Shown here one piece after another: positions 7,083 to 15,299 of a DNA stretch of 64,000 bases (positions are counted from its first letter, which is position 1; the number at the start of each line of letters is the position of its first letter). Made by a program: the position numbers and the translations under genes. The DNA comes from Promicromonospora sp049532985 (GTDB lineage: Bacteria; Actinomycetota; Actinomycetes; Actinomycetales; Cellulomonadaceae), in the NCBI RefSeq assembly GCF_049532985.1, contig NZ_CP186693.1, positions 372,001-436,000 of the forward strand, read 5' to 3'. The notes beneath the pieces were generated by a model. That model worked only from the letters and a program-made list of their open reading frames with translations, was not told the origin of the DNA and searched no databases.

Positions 7083-8357
7083 ATGGAGAGAGTGGCCGCC
7101 CGGACGGCGCCCGTCGAGCTCACGAGCCTCAGCGGGCTCACCCCCCTGTCGGCGACGACGGGTGGTGCCGACTCGCAGGAGATCTACAACGTGCTCCGGG
7201 CGAGATGGGGTGTCGTGGCGCCCGTCGACATGGAGCCGGGCGTGCCGGCGTGGCTCGTGATGGGCCATGCCGAGATCTGCGACATCGCCCGCAACGAGGC
7301 GCAGTTCTCCCGCGACCCGCGCAACTGGCGCTGGCACTACGACGGCCTGCTGTCCGAGCGCTCGGCCCTCCTGGGCATCTCGCCGCGCGAGCCGCGCAGC
7401 TCGTCCTACCACCACGACGGCGAGAAGCGCCGCCGCCTGCGCGAGCCGCTGGACGACGGGCTGGCCGCGCTGCCCGAGAAGACGGTGGTGGCCGAGGTCG
7501 AGGAGGTCAGCATGCGGCTGGTCGAGGCCCTGGGGGACAGCGGCGAGGCCGATCTCGTCAAGGACTGGTCCAAGAAGGTCGGCTTCCTGGCCGTCACGGC
7601 GCTGTTCGGGTTCGACCCCCAGACCGCCGACCAGATGATGGCCGACTCGGCGCACATCATGGACCACACGAGCGAGGCGGCGCAGGCGCGCGACCGGATG
7701 GGGCGCAACCTCATGGCCCACGTGCTGGAGCGGAGGGCGTCGGGCGGTACCGACCTGACCGCCGCGTTCGTGCAGCACAAGAGCTTCCACGACGACCGCG
7801 AGGTGGCCGACTCGATGTCGGTGCCGCTCATCGCGGCGAGCGAGTTCCTCACCGCCTGGATCGCCCTGACCCTGCGGCTCCTGCTCACCGACCAGCGGTT
7901 CGCCGCGCGCTGGACCGGCGGCCGCATCGCCCTCGACGACGCCCTGGACGAGGTGCTCTGGCGCGAGGCCCCCGCCGCGAACCCGCCGCTGCCCCGGTAC
8001 GCCATGCAGGACCTGGAGCTGGACGGGAAGCTGATCCGCAAGGGCGACGCCCTGATCATGGCCGTGGCCGCGGCGAACCAGGACCCTCTGGTGCACACGG
8101 GCGACATGTGGGACGAGGTCGGCAACCGGGCGCACCTTGCCTGGGGTGTCGGCCCGCACCGGTGCCCGGCGTCGCGGCAGGCCCGGATCGTGGCCCGCGT
8201 GGCGATCAACCGGCTGCTCACGGAGCTGGACCTGGAGCTCGCGGTCGAGGACCACGAGCTCGCCTGGGTGCCGTCGCCGTGGGTGCGGCACCCGCAGGCG
8301 CTTCCGGTGCGGTACCGGCGGGCGCGCTCGTCGGGTACGGAGATCTACGAGGTCTGA
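7083..8357 (+). CDS. Atypical cytochrome P450 lacking canonical ExxR and I-helix Thr
   Basis: A 424-residue P450. The heme-ligand loop WGVGPHRCP (Cys near residue 361) is intact. The K-helix reads DEVLWREAP (about 289-297), which fits ExxR in neither register: E-V-L-W lacks the Arg and V-L-W-R lacks the Glu. The I-helix reads IAASEFLTAW where AGxET/DT-Thr is usual. The streptomycete CYP157 family is known to lack ExxR, so this is probably CYP157-like and not a pseudogene. The start at ATG 7083 follows an inverted repeat. The gene lies 102 bp upstream of an acyl-CoA ligase-crotonase pair on the same strand, hinting at a fatty-acyl or aryl-acyl substrate, but no ferredoxin partner is nearby. 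Confidence 0.88.
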   Translation: MERVAARTAPVELTSLSGLTPLSATTGGADSQEIYNVLRARWGVVAPVDMEPGVPAWLVMGHAEICDIARNEAQFSRDPRNWRWHYDGLLSERSALLGISPREPRSSSYHHDGEKRRRLREPLDDGLAALPEKTVVAEVEEVSMRLVEALGDSGEADLVKDWSKKVGFLAVTALFGFDPQTADQMMADSAHIMDHTSEAAQARDRMGRNLMAHVLERRASGGTDLTAAFVQHKSFHDDREVADSMSVPLIAASEFLTAWIALTLRLLLTDQRFAARWTGGRIALDDALDEVLWREAPAANPPLPRYAMQDLELDGKLIRKGDALIMAVAAANQDPLVHTGDMWDEVGNRAHLAWGVGPHRCPASRQARIVARVAINRLLTELDLELAVEDHELAWVPSPWVRHPQALPVRYRRARSSGTEIYEV

Positions 8358-8409
8358 CCTGCGGCGATGTGACATGGTCGGCGCACCCTTCCACCTGGCG
8401 CGGACCGGG

Positions 8410-8432
8410 TAGTACGGTCACGAAACGTACTA
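8410..8432. promoter_or_regulatory. Candidate operator upstream of the acyl-CoA ligase
   Basis: TAGTACG and CGTACTA are perfect 7-nt arms separated by 9 nt, centred 39 nt upstream of the ATG at 8460. The size and symmetry suit a TetR- or FadR-like dimer controlling the ligase-crotonase operon, but no such regulator lies beside it. Confidence 0.4.
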
Positions 8433-8459
8433 ACTGGACATCTGTCGTGGAGGAAGAAC

Positions 8460-9986
8460 ATGCTCACCGTCGACCTGGTCCGCCGCGGGGCCGCCCGGTT
8501 CGGGCCGCGCACCGCCGTCCGCTTCGGTGACGAGTCGCTCACGTACACGCAGGTCGACGAGGCGGCGAACGCCATGGCGCGCGTGCTGCACGCCCACGGC
8601 GCCGAGCCCGGGTCGCGCGTCGCGCTGCTGATGGGCAACGGGCTGTGGTCCATCGCGATGGACTTCGCCTGCCTCAAGGCGGGTGTCACCCGCGTGCCCC
8701 TGAACGCCCGGCTCTCGGCGGCGGAGCAGGGCCGCATGCTCGACGAGACCGGCGTCCGGCTCCTGGTGCACGACGCGGCCCTGGTCGAGCGGGCCGGCGA
8801 GCTCGCCGCGGCGCACGACGTCGCCACGCTCGGCCTGGGCGCGCCCGGCGCCGTCGGCGGGGCGGACCTGCTGGTCGCGATGAACGAGGTCGCCACCACC
8901 GACCCGAACCTGCCGGCGCACCCGCAGGACCCGATCCTGCTGCTGTACACCTCGGGCACCACGGGCACGCTCAAGGCCGTGGAGCACACGCAGGCCAGCT
9001 ACGCCGCGATCGTCACGAACATCCTCACCAACCTGGTCAGCCCCGCCCGCGACTCGGTGATGCTGCACGCCGCGAGCCTGATCCACGCCAGCGGCACCTT
9101 CGTGCTGCCCTACTGGCTGCGTGGCGGCGAGTCGGTGGTGCTGCCCGGCTTCGACCCGCAGGGCTACGTCGACGCCGTCGCCCGGTACCGCGCCACGGAG
9201 ATCAACCTGGTGCCCACGATGATCGGCATGCTGCTCGGCAGCGGCGTCGCCCAGCGCGCCGACGTCTCCTCGCTGCGCACCGCGATCTACGGCGCCAGCC
9301 CCATGCCGCGTCCGGTGATCGAGGAGGCCATGGACGTCTGGGGCCCGCGGTTCGCGCAGTACTACGGCCAGACCGAGGCGCCGCTGTGCCTCACGGTGCT
9401 CGACGCCGCGGACCACGGCGACGCCTCGCTGCTCGGCTCCTGCGGCCAGCCCGCCCTGGAGGCCCAGATCCTGGTGACCGACGACGACGGCGTCCCCGTG
9501 GCCCCGGGCGACGTCGGCGAGATCCGGGTGCGTGCACCGTTCACCATGGCCGGCTACCACGCGGCCCCCGAGCTGAACGCGGAGATGTTCGCCGGCGACG
9601 GCTGGCTGCGCACCCGGGACATGGCCCGCGTCGACGAGCGCGGCTACCTGTACCTCGTGGACCGGCGCAGCGACATGATCATCACCGGCGGCTACAACGT
9701 CTACCCGCGCGAGGTCGAGGACGTGCTGCTGGCCCAGCCGTCCGTGGCGCAGGCCGTCGTGGTCGGCGCGCCCGACGACACGTGGGTCGAGGCCGTCACC
9801 GCGTTCGTCGTGCCCGCACCCGGCGCGACCGTCGACGAGGCCGCGCTCCAGGCCGCCGTGCGGGAACGGCTGGCGGGCTACAAGGTGCCCAAGTCGGTGC
9901 GGACCGTCGACGCGGTGCCGCTCTCGCCCGTGGGCAAGGTGCTGCGGCGCGCGCTGCGCGAGCCGCTGTGGGAGGGTCGCCGATGA
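8460..9986 (+). CDS. Acyl-CoA synthetase (AMP-forming, ANL superfamily)
   Basis: A 508-residue adenylate-forming enzyme. The P-loop YTSGTTGTLK (about 162-171; the usual Pro before Lys is absent, giving T-L-K), YGQTE (adenine-binding, about 301) and the hinge DRRSDMIITGGYNVYP (about 401-416) are seen. The catalytic Lys is in SPVGKVLRR near the C-terminus. It would activate a carboxylic acid with ATP and load CoA; chain length or aromatic specificity cannot be told. GGAGGAAG precedes the ATG at 8460 by a good spacing. Its stop overlaps the crotonase ATG by 4 nt, so the two form an operon, possibly with the P450 upstream. Confidence 0.9.
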   Translation: MLTVDLVRRGAARFGPRTAVRFGDESLTYTQVDEAANAMARVLHAHGAEPGSRVALLMGNGLWSIAMDFACLKAGVTRVPLNARLSAAEQGRMLDETGVRLLVHDAALVERAGELAAAHDVATLGLGAPGAVGGADLLVAMNEVATTDPNLPAHPQDPILLLYTSGTTGTLKAVEHTQASYAAIVTNILTNLVSPARDSVMLHAASLIHASGTFVLPYWLRGGESVVLPGFDPQGYVDAVARYRATEINLVPTMIGMLLGSGVAQRADVSSLRTAIYGASPMPRPVIEEAMDVWGPRFAQYYGQTEAPLCLTVLDAADHGDASLLGSCGQPALEAQILVTDDDGVPVAPGDVGEIRVRAPFTMAGYHAAPELNAEMFAGDGWLRTRDMARVDERGYLYLVDRRSDMIITGGYNVYPREVEDVLLAQPSVAQAVVVGAPDDTWVEAVTAFVVPAPGATVDEAALQAAVRERLAGYKVPKSVRTVDAVPLSPVGKVLRRALREPLWEGRR

Positions 9987-10744
9987 GCGTCCTGGTCACC
10001 CGCGAGGGCAGCGTCACCCTGATCGGCATCGACCGCCCCGAGCGGCGCAACGCCGTCGACGGCCCCACGGCAGCCGCCCTCGCCGACGCGTTCCGCGCCT
10101 TCGACGCCGACGACGCCGCCACCGCCGCCGTGCTGTACGGCACGGGCGGCACGTTCTGCTCCGGCGCGGACCTCAAGGCGCTGGGCACGCCGGACGGCAA
10201 CCGGGCGGCGCCGGACGGTGACGGCCCGATGGGGCCCACCCGGCTGCGGCTGAGCAAGCCGGTGATCGCCGCCGTGTCCGGGCACGCCGTGGCAGGCGGG
10301 CTGGAGCTCGCCGCCTGGGCGGACCTGCGCGTCGCCGACGAGACCGCCGTCTTCGGCGTCTTCTGCCGTCGCTGGGGCGTGCCCCTGATCGACGGCGGCA
10401 CCGTGCGGCTGCCGCGGCTGGTCGGGCAGTCGCACGCGATGGACATGATCCTGACCGGCCGTGCGGTCGAGGCCGACGAGGCGCTGCGGATCGGCCTGGC
10501 CAACCGGGTGGTGCCCGCAGGTCAGGCGCTGGCGGCGGCCGTGGAGCTGGCGGAGTCCCTGGCGGCGTTCCCGCAGACCTGCCTGCGCGAGGACCGCGCG
10601 TCCGTGCTGGACCAGTGGGGCCTGGCCGAGCCGGACGCACTGGCCCAGGAGTGGACCCACGGTGCCCGCTCCCTGGCGGCGGACGCGTACGCGGGCGCGG
10701 CGGCCTTCGCCGCGGGCTCGGGCCGCCACGGCACCCCTGCGTGA
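9983..10744 (+). CDS. Enoyl-CoA hydratase/isomerase family protein (crotonase)
   Basis: A 253-residue crotonase-fold protein. Oxyanion-hole segments TFCSGADL and GHAVAGGLELA are clear. In the region where hydratases carry the second catalytic acid the sequence is GVPLIDGGT, which is common in uncharacterised crotonases. Hydratase activity is therefore likely but not certain. It is coupled by a 4-nt overlap to the acyl-CoA ligase, indicating successive steps on an acyl-CoA. Its TGA is supplied by the first bases of a palindromic repeat (10742-10799), whose other end supplies the stop of the convergent gene. Confidence 0.88.
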   Translation: MSVLVTREGSVTLIGIDRPERRNAVDGPTAAALADAFRAFDADDAATAAVLYGTGGTFCSGADLKALGTPDGNRAAPDGDGPMGPTRLRLSKPVIAAVSGHAVAGGLELAAWADLRVADETAVFGVFCRRWGVPLIDGGTVRLPRLVGQSHAMDMILTGRAVEADEALRIGLANRVVPAGQALAAAVELAESLAAFPQTCLREDRASVLDQWGLAEPDALAQEWTHGARSLAADAYAGAAAFAAGSGRHGTPA

Positions 10745-10799
10745 GTGCTGGGTGTTCGTTGGTCTCCCCGGCCGGGAACGAACCAGCACCCAGCACTCA
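10742..10799. repeat. Palindrome family A, copy 1: shared hairpin holding both stop codons
   Basis: Outer arms TGAGTGCTGGGTG and CACCCAGCACTCA pair perfectly over 13 nt, with additional TTCGTT/AACGAA pairing inside. The first three bases are the TGA of the crotonase and the last three, read on the minus strand, are the TGA of the FAD monooxygenase. The element thus forms the entire boundary between convergent genes and should act as a bidirectional terminator. Related copies lie at 19592-19648 and 37652-37709. Confidence 0.75.
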
Positions 10800-11999
10800 A
10801 CGGCGGGCGGGGAGGTGGTCGGCCGGCGCGTCCCAGTCGATGCGGTAGTCGGTGACCCAGTCGTGGGTGGCGCGAGCTGCCGCGCGGCTGACCAGCGGGA
10901 GGATCAGGCGGTCGCGGAGCAGCCGGGTCAGCGGGTTCGGGATCTTCTGGTTGGACGTGCGCTTCGCCTGGGCGATCAGCTTCTCGACCCGTCGCCGGCG
11001 GGCCGCCTCGAACGCGGCGAACGCCGCCGCCGGGTCGCCGTGGTCGCGCAGGAGACGGGCCAGCAGCACGCCGTCCTCGATCGCGAGCGAGGCACCCTGG
11101 CCGGACGTCGGTGAGATGCCGTGCGCCGCGTCGCCCACCAGCCCGATCGGGCCGCGGTGCCAGACGGGCACCGTGGGCAGGTCCAGGGTGTTCCAGGGCG
11201 CGATGATCTCCGGCGTCGCGGAGATGATCTCCAGCGCGGGCCCGGCGTCGTCGGCGAACAGGCGCTCCAGCTCGGCGCGCCAGCGGTCCGGGGTGTACGC
11301 CGCGAGCTCGTCGTCGCTCGCCGCGCGGGCGCGGGGGACGTTCGCGAACCACCACACGTCGCCCGGGCCCCGGTTCGCGTAGGCGAAGAACGCCCGCCGC
11401 CCGAAGATCATGGTGAACAGCCCCACCGGCGTGTCCACCGAGACGCCGGAGGCATAGCCGCCCGTGTTCAGGAGCCCGGTGTAGCGCGGCGGCGGGCAGT
11501 GCGGGTCCAGGACGGCGCGGGTGCGGGAGTGCAGGCCGTCGGCGCCGACGAGCAGGTCGCCCTCGGCCGTGCCGCCGTCCGCGAACGTGGCGAGCACGCC
11601 GCCCCGGTGCGGTACGGCGTCGACCAGGCGCCTGCCGTACTGGACCGGGATGCCGCGCCGCACGGTCTCGTCACGGAGCCGGACGTAGAGGTCCGACCGG
11701 CGGACGGTCTGGCTGACCGTGCCGGCGGCGTCGTCCCGGCTCATCGCGAGGTGGGCCAGGCGCCGGCCCGAGGCGTTGCGCAGCTCCAGCGCGGGGGTGT
11801 CGAAGCCGCCGAGGTCCCGGTGGTCGATGCCGAGCACGCTCAGGGCGGCCAGGCCGTTGGTGGCGAGGTTGAGGTAGGCGCCGACGCCGTCGGCCGTGCG
11901 CTCGTACGCCTCGTGGATCGTCGCGTCGATGCCTGCCTTCTGCAGGGCCATGGCGGTCACGGGCCCGGTGATGCCCGCTCCGATGACGAGTGCTCTCAT
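10797..11999 (-). CDS. FAD-dependent monooxygenase (PHBH-like)
   Basis: A 400-residue class A flavoprotein hydroxylase. The N-terminal Rossmann motif GAGITGPVTAMAL, the DG motif LLVGADGLHSRT near residue 160, and the GD motif GLVGDAAHGISPTSGQGA near 285 are all present. These enzymes use NAD(P)H and O2 to hydroxylate small, often aromatic, compounds; some members of this type oxidise antibiotics. It is divergent from a PadR regulator, with a promoter carrying two direct repeats over the -35 and -10. The ATG at 11999 has TATGGT ending 6 nt upstream, so the message is probably leaderless. The substrate is unknown. Confidence 0.88.
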   Translation of the reverse strand: MRALVIGAGITGPVTAMALQKAGIDATIHEAYERTADGVGAYLNLATNGLAALSVLGIDHRDLGGFDTPALELRNASGRRLAHLAMSRDDAAGTVSQTVRRSDLYVRLRDETVRRGIPVQYGRRLVDAVPHRGGVLATFADGGTAEGDLLVGADGLHSRTRAVLDPHCPPPRYTGLLNTGGYASGVSVDTPVGLFTMIFGRRAFFAYANRGPGDVWWFANVPRARAASDDELAAYTPDRWRAELERLFADDAGPALEIISATPEIIAPWNTLDLPTVPVWHRGPIGLVGDAAHGISPTSGQGASLAIEDGVLLARLLRDHGDPAAAFAAFEAARRRRVEKLIAQAKRTSNQKIPNPLTRLLRDRLILPLVSRAAARATHDWVTDYRIDWDAPADHLPARR

Positions 12000-12035
12000 G
12001 TAGAAACCATAAAATGGATAACCATAAAATGGCAA
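12000..12035 (-). promoter_or_regulatory. Monooxygenase promoter overlapped by two operator repeats
   Basis: On the minus strand a -35 TTGCCA (12030-12035), an 18-nt spacer and a -10 TATGGT (12006-12011) end 6 nt before the ATG. The 12-mer ACCATAAAATGG, itself dyad-symmetric (CCAT/ATGG), occurs twice, at 12006-12017 and 12021-12032. One copy covers the -10 and the other abuts the -35. This is a textbook arrangement for repression, most simply by the divergently encoded PadR protein. Confidence 0.65.
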
Positions 12036-12058
12036 GATGCTCGTCGTGCGATCCCGCC

Positions 12059-12064
12059 TAGGCT
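12059..12064 (+). promoter_or_regulatory. -10 element of the leaderless padR-type gene
   Basis: TAGGCT ends 7 nt before GTG 12072 with no Shine-Dalgarno. The operator repeats lie 27-53 nt upstream of it, so autoregulation is possible. Confidence 0.5.
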
Positions 12065-12071
12065 GGGCGCC

Positions 12072-12677
12072 GTGACACAGGACTCGCGGCCGCGTTCGCC
12101 GCTCGCGATGGTGCTGCTGGCGCTGCTCGCCGAGGAACCCATGCACGCCTACCGCATGCAGCGCCTGATCAAGACGCGGCGCAAGGACGACGTGGTCAAC
12201 GTGGCCCGCAGCAACAGCGTCTACCAGGCGATCGAACGGCTGCTGCGGGACGGCCTCATCGAGGTGCGCGAGAAGCTGGCCGCCGACACCGGCCCGGCCC
12301 GCATCGTCTACGCCCTGACCGACGACGGCCGCGCCGCCCTGAACCGCTGGATGGACGCCGCCCTCGCCACCCCCGCCCGGGAGTTCCCCGAGTTCCGGGC
12401 GGTGCTGGCGGTCGTGGCGATCACCGGCCCGGACCTGGTGGCCGACCGGCTCGCCGAGCGGGCCGAGGCGCTGGCGGCCACGCTGGACGTCGCGGAGCGC
12501 GAGGAGCGGACGAGCCGCGAGTGGGGTCTGCCCCGCGTGCTGCTGCTGGAGCACGAGCACCTCGTCGCGGTCACGCGGGCCGAGCTGACGTGGGTGCGCG
12601 GCGTGGTCGACGACCTGCGCTCCGGCGCCCTGACCTGGGACACCGAGGAGATGCTGGCCTCCCGGCCGCCCGAGTGA
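12072..12677 (+). CDS. PadR-family transcriptional regulator
   Basis: A 201-residue protein with an N-terminal PadR winged helix (about residues 10-85, including HAYRMQRLI and the SVYQAIERLLRDGLIEV recognition region). A helical C-terminal dimerisation domain (PadR_C, Vir_act_alpha_C-like) follows. PadR proteins are ligand-responsive repressors. Encoded back-to-back with the FAD monooxygenase, it most likely binds the paired CCATAAAATGG sites in the 72-bp intergenic region and is released by the monooxygenase substrate. The GTG start is supported by a -10 hexamer 7 nt upstream. Confidence 0.88.
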   Translation: MTQDSRPRSPLAMVLLALLAEEPMHAYRMQRLIKTRRKDDVVNVARSNSVYQAIERLLRDGLIEVREKLAADTGPARIVYALTDDGRAALNRWMDAALATPAREFPEFRAVLAVVAITGPDLVADRLAERAEALAATLDVAEREERTSREWGLPRVLLLEHEHLVAVTRAELTWVRGVVDDLRSGALTWDTEEMLASRPPE

Positions 12678-12718
12678 CGCACCGGCCCCGCCGGATCGAG
12701 CCACCGGCCCGCCGGGCG

Positions 12719-12724
12719 TAACAT
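12719..12724 (+). promoter_or_regulatory. -10 element of the leaderless hydrolase gene
   Basis: TAACAT ends 6 nt before the GTG at 12731; no ribosome binding site is visible. Confidence 0.45.
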
Positions 12725-12730
12725 CCGAAG

Positions 12731-14296
12731 GTGTTCTTCCGGACCGTCGCCACCTCCGCCGCGTTCCTCGTCGTGCTCGCCGTGACCGGTGCCGTCGCGG
12801 GCCCCGCCTGGGAGCCGCAGCCCGTGACGGAGCACCTGCAGCCGGCCACGACGTCGACGGCGATCGGCGGCGCCTCGGCCGACGCCGGCGAGCCGGGGGA
12901 CTACGAGGTGCGGGAGTCGCCCGTCGTCGTCGCGCTCGCCCCCGGGATCGAGGTGGGCGGGCTGCTGCGCGAACCCGTCGGGGCACCGGACGGGCGCCCG
13001 GGCATCGTGTTCGTGCACGGCGCGGGCACCGGCAAGGCCGCCGACGCGTTCACGCTGGCCGCGACCGCGCTGGCCAGCGCGGGGATCACGACGCTGGTGC
13101 CCGACAAGCGGCTCGACACCTACACGACGCGGCACCGCGACTACGAGGCCATGGCCCGCGACTACGCGCGGTCGGTGGCCTACCTGCGCGACGTGCCCGG
13201 CGTCGACCCCGACCGCGTGGGGCTGTACGCCGAGTCGGAGGGGGCCTGGGTGTCGCCGGTGATGATGGTCGACGACCCCCGGCTCGCGTTCCAGATCCTC
13301 GTCTCCGCGCCCGTGGTGCCGCCCCGGCAGCAGGCCGCCTACGCCGTCGACAACTACCTGCGCAACACCGACGTGCCGGCCGGCGTGTTCCGCGCCATCC
13401 CGCGCGCCGTCGGCATGCGGCTGCCGGGCGGCGGGTTCGAGTACGCGGACTTCGACGTGCGGCCGTGGCTCACGGAGCAGGAGGACCCGATCCTCGCCGT
13501 GTACGGCACCAAGGACGCCTCGATGCCGTTCGAGCAGGGCGCCCGGGAGCTCATGGCCGACGCCCCCGACGTGACCGTGCGGTTCTACGCGCACGCCAAC
13601 CACGGCATCAACGTCGAGACGCCCGACGGCCTGGTGCTGCACCCGGACTTCGCGGCCGACCTCGCGGACTGGGTGCTCGGCCTGCCGGGGACGGCGTCCG
13701 CGCCGCCGCAGGTCGCCGGCGCCCAGCCCGAGCAGCTCTACCTCGCGTCCGCCGTGCCGCAGCCCCACTGGTACGGCGACGGCGACTGGCTCGTCGGGGT
13801 GGTGGTCACCGCCGGCGGGCTGCTCGTGGTCGGCCCCCTGCTCCTGGGCGGGGCCGCCCTCGCGGGCCGTGCCGCCCGACGTCGCCCGGGTCGCCCGGGT
13901 GCTCGCCTCGCCGCCGGCCTGCGCGGGCCGCTGACGGGGCTCGGCGCCGGCGCTGCGGCCACCACCGTCGGCCTGGTCGCCTACCTCGCCGCCGTCGCCC
14001 GGCTCGCCCTCGACTACGAGAAGGACGCGCTGGTGGTCCAGGGCGGATGGATCGGCGTGCGCCTGCTCGGCATCGCGACGGTGGTCGCGGCGGCGCTCCT
14101 GGTCAACCGGCTCCGGGACCTGCGGGGCCGGCTGGTCACCGCGGTGGCGGCCGACACGCCGGGCCGCCTCTCGGTCCACGAGACCCCGCGCGGCGGCGCC
14201 GTCGTCGTCCGCACCGGGTTCTGGCTCACCGTGCTCGGTGCGGCCGCGCTCCTGGTCACCCTGGCCTACTGGGGCGTCTACCAGCTCGGCATCTGA
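12731..14296 (+). CDS. Alpha/beta hydrolase with C-terminal membrane domain
   Basis: A 521-residue protein. A signal-like helix (about 5-24) precedes an alpha/beta hydrolase domain (about 60-315). That domain has the oxyanion-loop HGAG, a nucleophile elbow YAESEG (Ser in A-x-S-x-G, near 176), an acid in YGTKDASMP and a His in HANHGIN. About four transmembrane helices fill residues 350-521. The topology suggests an extracytoplasmic hydrolase tethered by its C-terminal membrane bundle. The substrate is unknown. It starts at GTG 12731 just after padR; whether it belongs to the PadR regulon is uncertain because it has its own leaderless-type -10. Confidence 0.75.
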   Translation: MFFRTVATSAAFLVVLAVTGAVAGPAWEPQPVTEHLQPATTSTAIGGASADAGEPGDYEVRESPVVVALAPGIEVGGLLREPVGAPDGRPGIVFVHGAGTGKAADAFTLAATALASAGITTLVPDKRLDTYTTRHRDYEAMARDYARSVAYLRDVPGVDPDRVGLYAESEGAWVSPVMMVDDPRLAFQILVSAPVVPPRQQAAYAVDNYLRNTDVPAGVFRAIPRAVGMRLPGGGFEYADFDVRPWLTEQEDPILAVYGTKDASMPFEQGARELMADAPDVTVRFYAHANHGINVETPDGLVLHPDFAADLADWVLGLPGTASAPPQVAGAQPEQLYLASAVPQPHWYGDGDWLVGVVVTAGGLLVVGPLLLGGAALAGRAARRRPGRPGARLAAGLRGPLTGLGAGAAATTVGLVAYLAAVARLALDYEKDALVVQGGWIGVRLLGIATVVAAALLVNRLRDLRGRLVTAVAADTPGRLSVHETPRGGAVVVRTGFWLTVLGAAALLVTLAYWGVYQLGI

Positions 14297-14314
14297 CCCT
14301 CCGGCTAACGGGGC

Positions 14315-15082
14315 TCAGGAGCGAGCCGGCGCCGCCGCGGCACCGTGGAGGCGGTGGGCCACGACCTCCGGCAGGGCATCCGGGAGGCGGAGCTGACGCA
14401 CCTGGTCCACGTGCGTCGTCGTCGCCAGCGCCGCGCTGTGCCCCGCCGGGGCGGGCACGTGCGTCAGGTAGGGGCGCGGGTAGGGCAGCCGCGCCGACGG
14501 GTCGCTGGTCAGCAGCGTCGGGCGCGGGCCGGACACGTCCAGGTCGCGCAGCGGGATCGCCAGCCCGTGGCCCGTCAGCTTGGCCGTCGCCTCCTTGCGC
14601 GTCCACGACGCCAGGAGCGCGTCCGCGCGCTCCCGCGCCGGCAGCCGGCGCCACGCACGGCGCTCCGCGGGCGTCAGGGCGGCGGCCGCCAGGTCCTCCA
14701 GGTCGTGGTCCGCCGGGCGGGCGTCCAGGTCCGCGCCCACCCGGCCGTCGCCCACGACCGCCACCAGCACCCACGACCGCGTGTGCGAGACCGAGTACTC
14801 CAGCCTCGCCCCGGGAACGGAGGGGCGGCCGTGCTGCGGGTCACCGCAGCGTTCGCAGACCCGGTCCACGACGATCTCGTCGGGCGGCACCCGGAGATAC
14901 CGCGCCAGGATCAGCCGCTGGGCGGCACGCGACGTCAGGTGCACGTCCACAGCCTGCTCGTCCAGGCCCACGAGGTGCTCCCGATCCGGTACGGTCAGCA
15001 GGCGCGTCCAGGCCTCACGACGTCGGACCGGGACCAGCCAGACGTCGCAGGTGCGGGGTGCCGGTACGGCAGAAGGGTCCAC
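14315..15082 (-). CDS. 4'-phosphopantetheinyl transferase (Sfp type)
   Basis: A 255-residue protein with the Sfp-type signature: VGADLDARP (Mg-binding acidic pair, near 148) and WTRKEATAKLTGHGL (near 195-209), plus an N-terminal YSVSHTRSW. Such enzymes transfer 4'-phosphopantetheine from CoA to carrier proteins of non-ribosomal peptide or polyketide synthases. No such synthase is in the window, so it presumably serves clusters elsewhere; the siderophore importer at 43-47 kb makes an NRPS siderophore plausible but unproven. The GTG at 15082 has AGGAGA 5-6 nt upstream. A CxxC pair (CERCGD, near 118) is an unusual extra. Confidence 0.87.
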   Translation of the reverse strand: MDPSAVPAPRTCDVWLVPVRRREAWTRLLTVPDREHLVGLDEQAVDVHLTSRAAQRLILARYLRVPPDEIVVDRVCERCGDPQHGRPSVPGARLEYSVSHTRSWVLVAVVGDGRVGADLDARPADHDLEDLAAAALTPAERRAWRRLPARERADALLASWTRKEATAKLTGHGLAIPLRDLDVSGPRPTLLTSDPSARLPYPRPYLTHVPAPAGHSAALATTTHVDQVRQLRLPDALPEVVAHRLHGAAAAPARS

Positions 15083-15131
15083 TGCGTTCTCCTGTGACCT
15101 CGACGTATCGGCTGCCGCCGACGGTGACGTC

Positions 15132-15164
15132 CTGCGCACGGGTGAATGTGAGGGACGTGCGCAG
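15132..15164. promoter_or_regulatory. Inverted repeat between divergent genes
   Basis: Perfect 8-nt arms CTGCGCAC and GTGCGCAG separated by 17 nt lie in the 217-bp region between the phosphopantetheinyl transferase and the large membrane protein. An operator or a stem-loop are both possible. Confidence 0.25.
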
Positions 15165-15299
15165 AAATGCAGGTGTGACCGGACTCGCCGCGGTTCGGCC
15201 TGACAGGGCCTGCACCCAGCGGGTACAAACATCGGGGACCCCGCGCCGCCAGCCACACCTCCCCAGTCTCGACCAGCGGCGTTATCGAGGAGTGAACGG

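Noticed and set aside
7083..8357. P450 as a pseudogene because of the missing ExxR
   Set aside because: The frame is full length, the heme loop is intact, and a known family (CYP157) naturally lacks ExxR.
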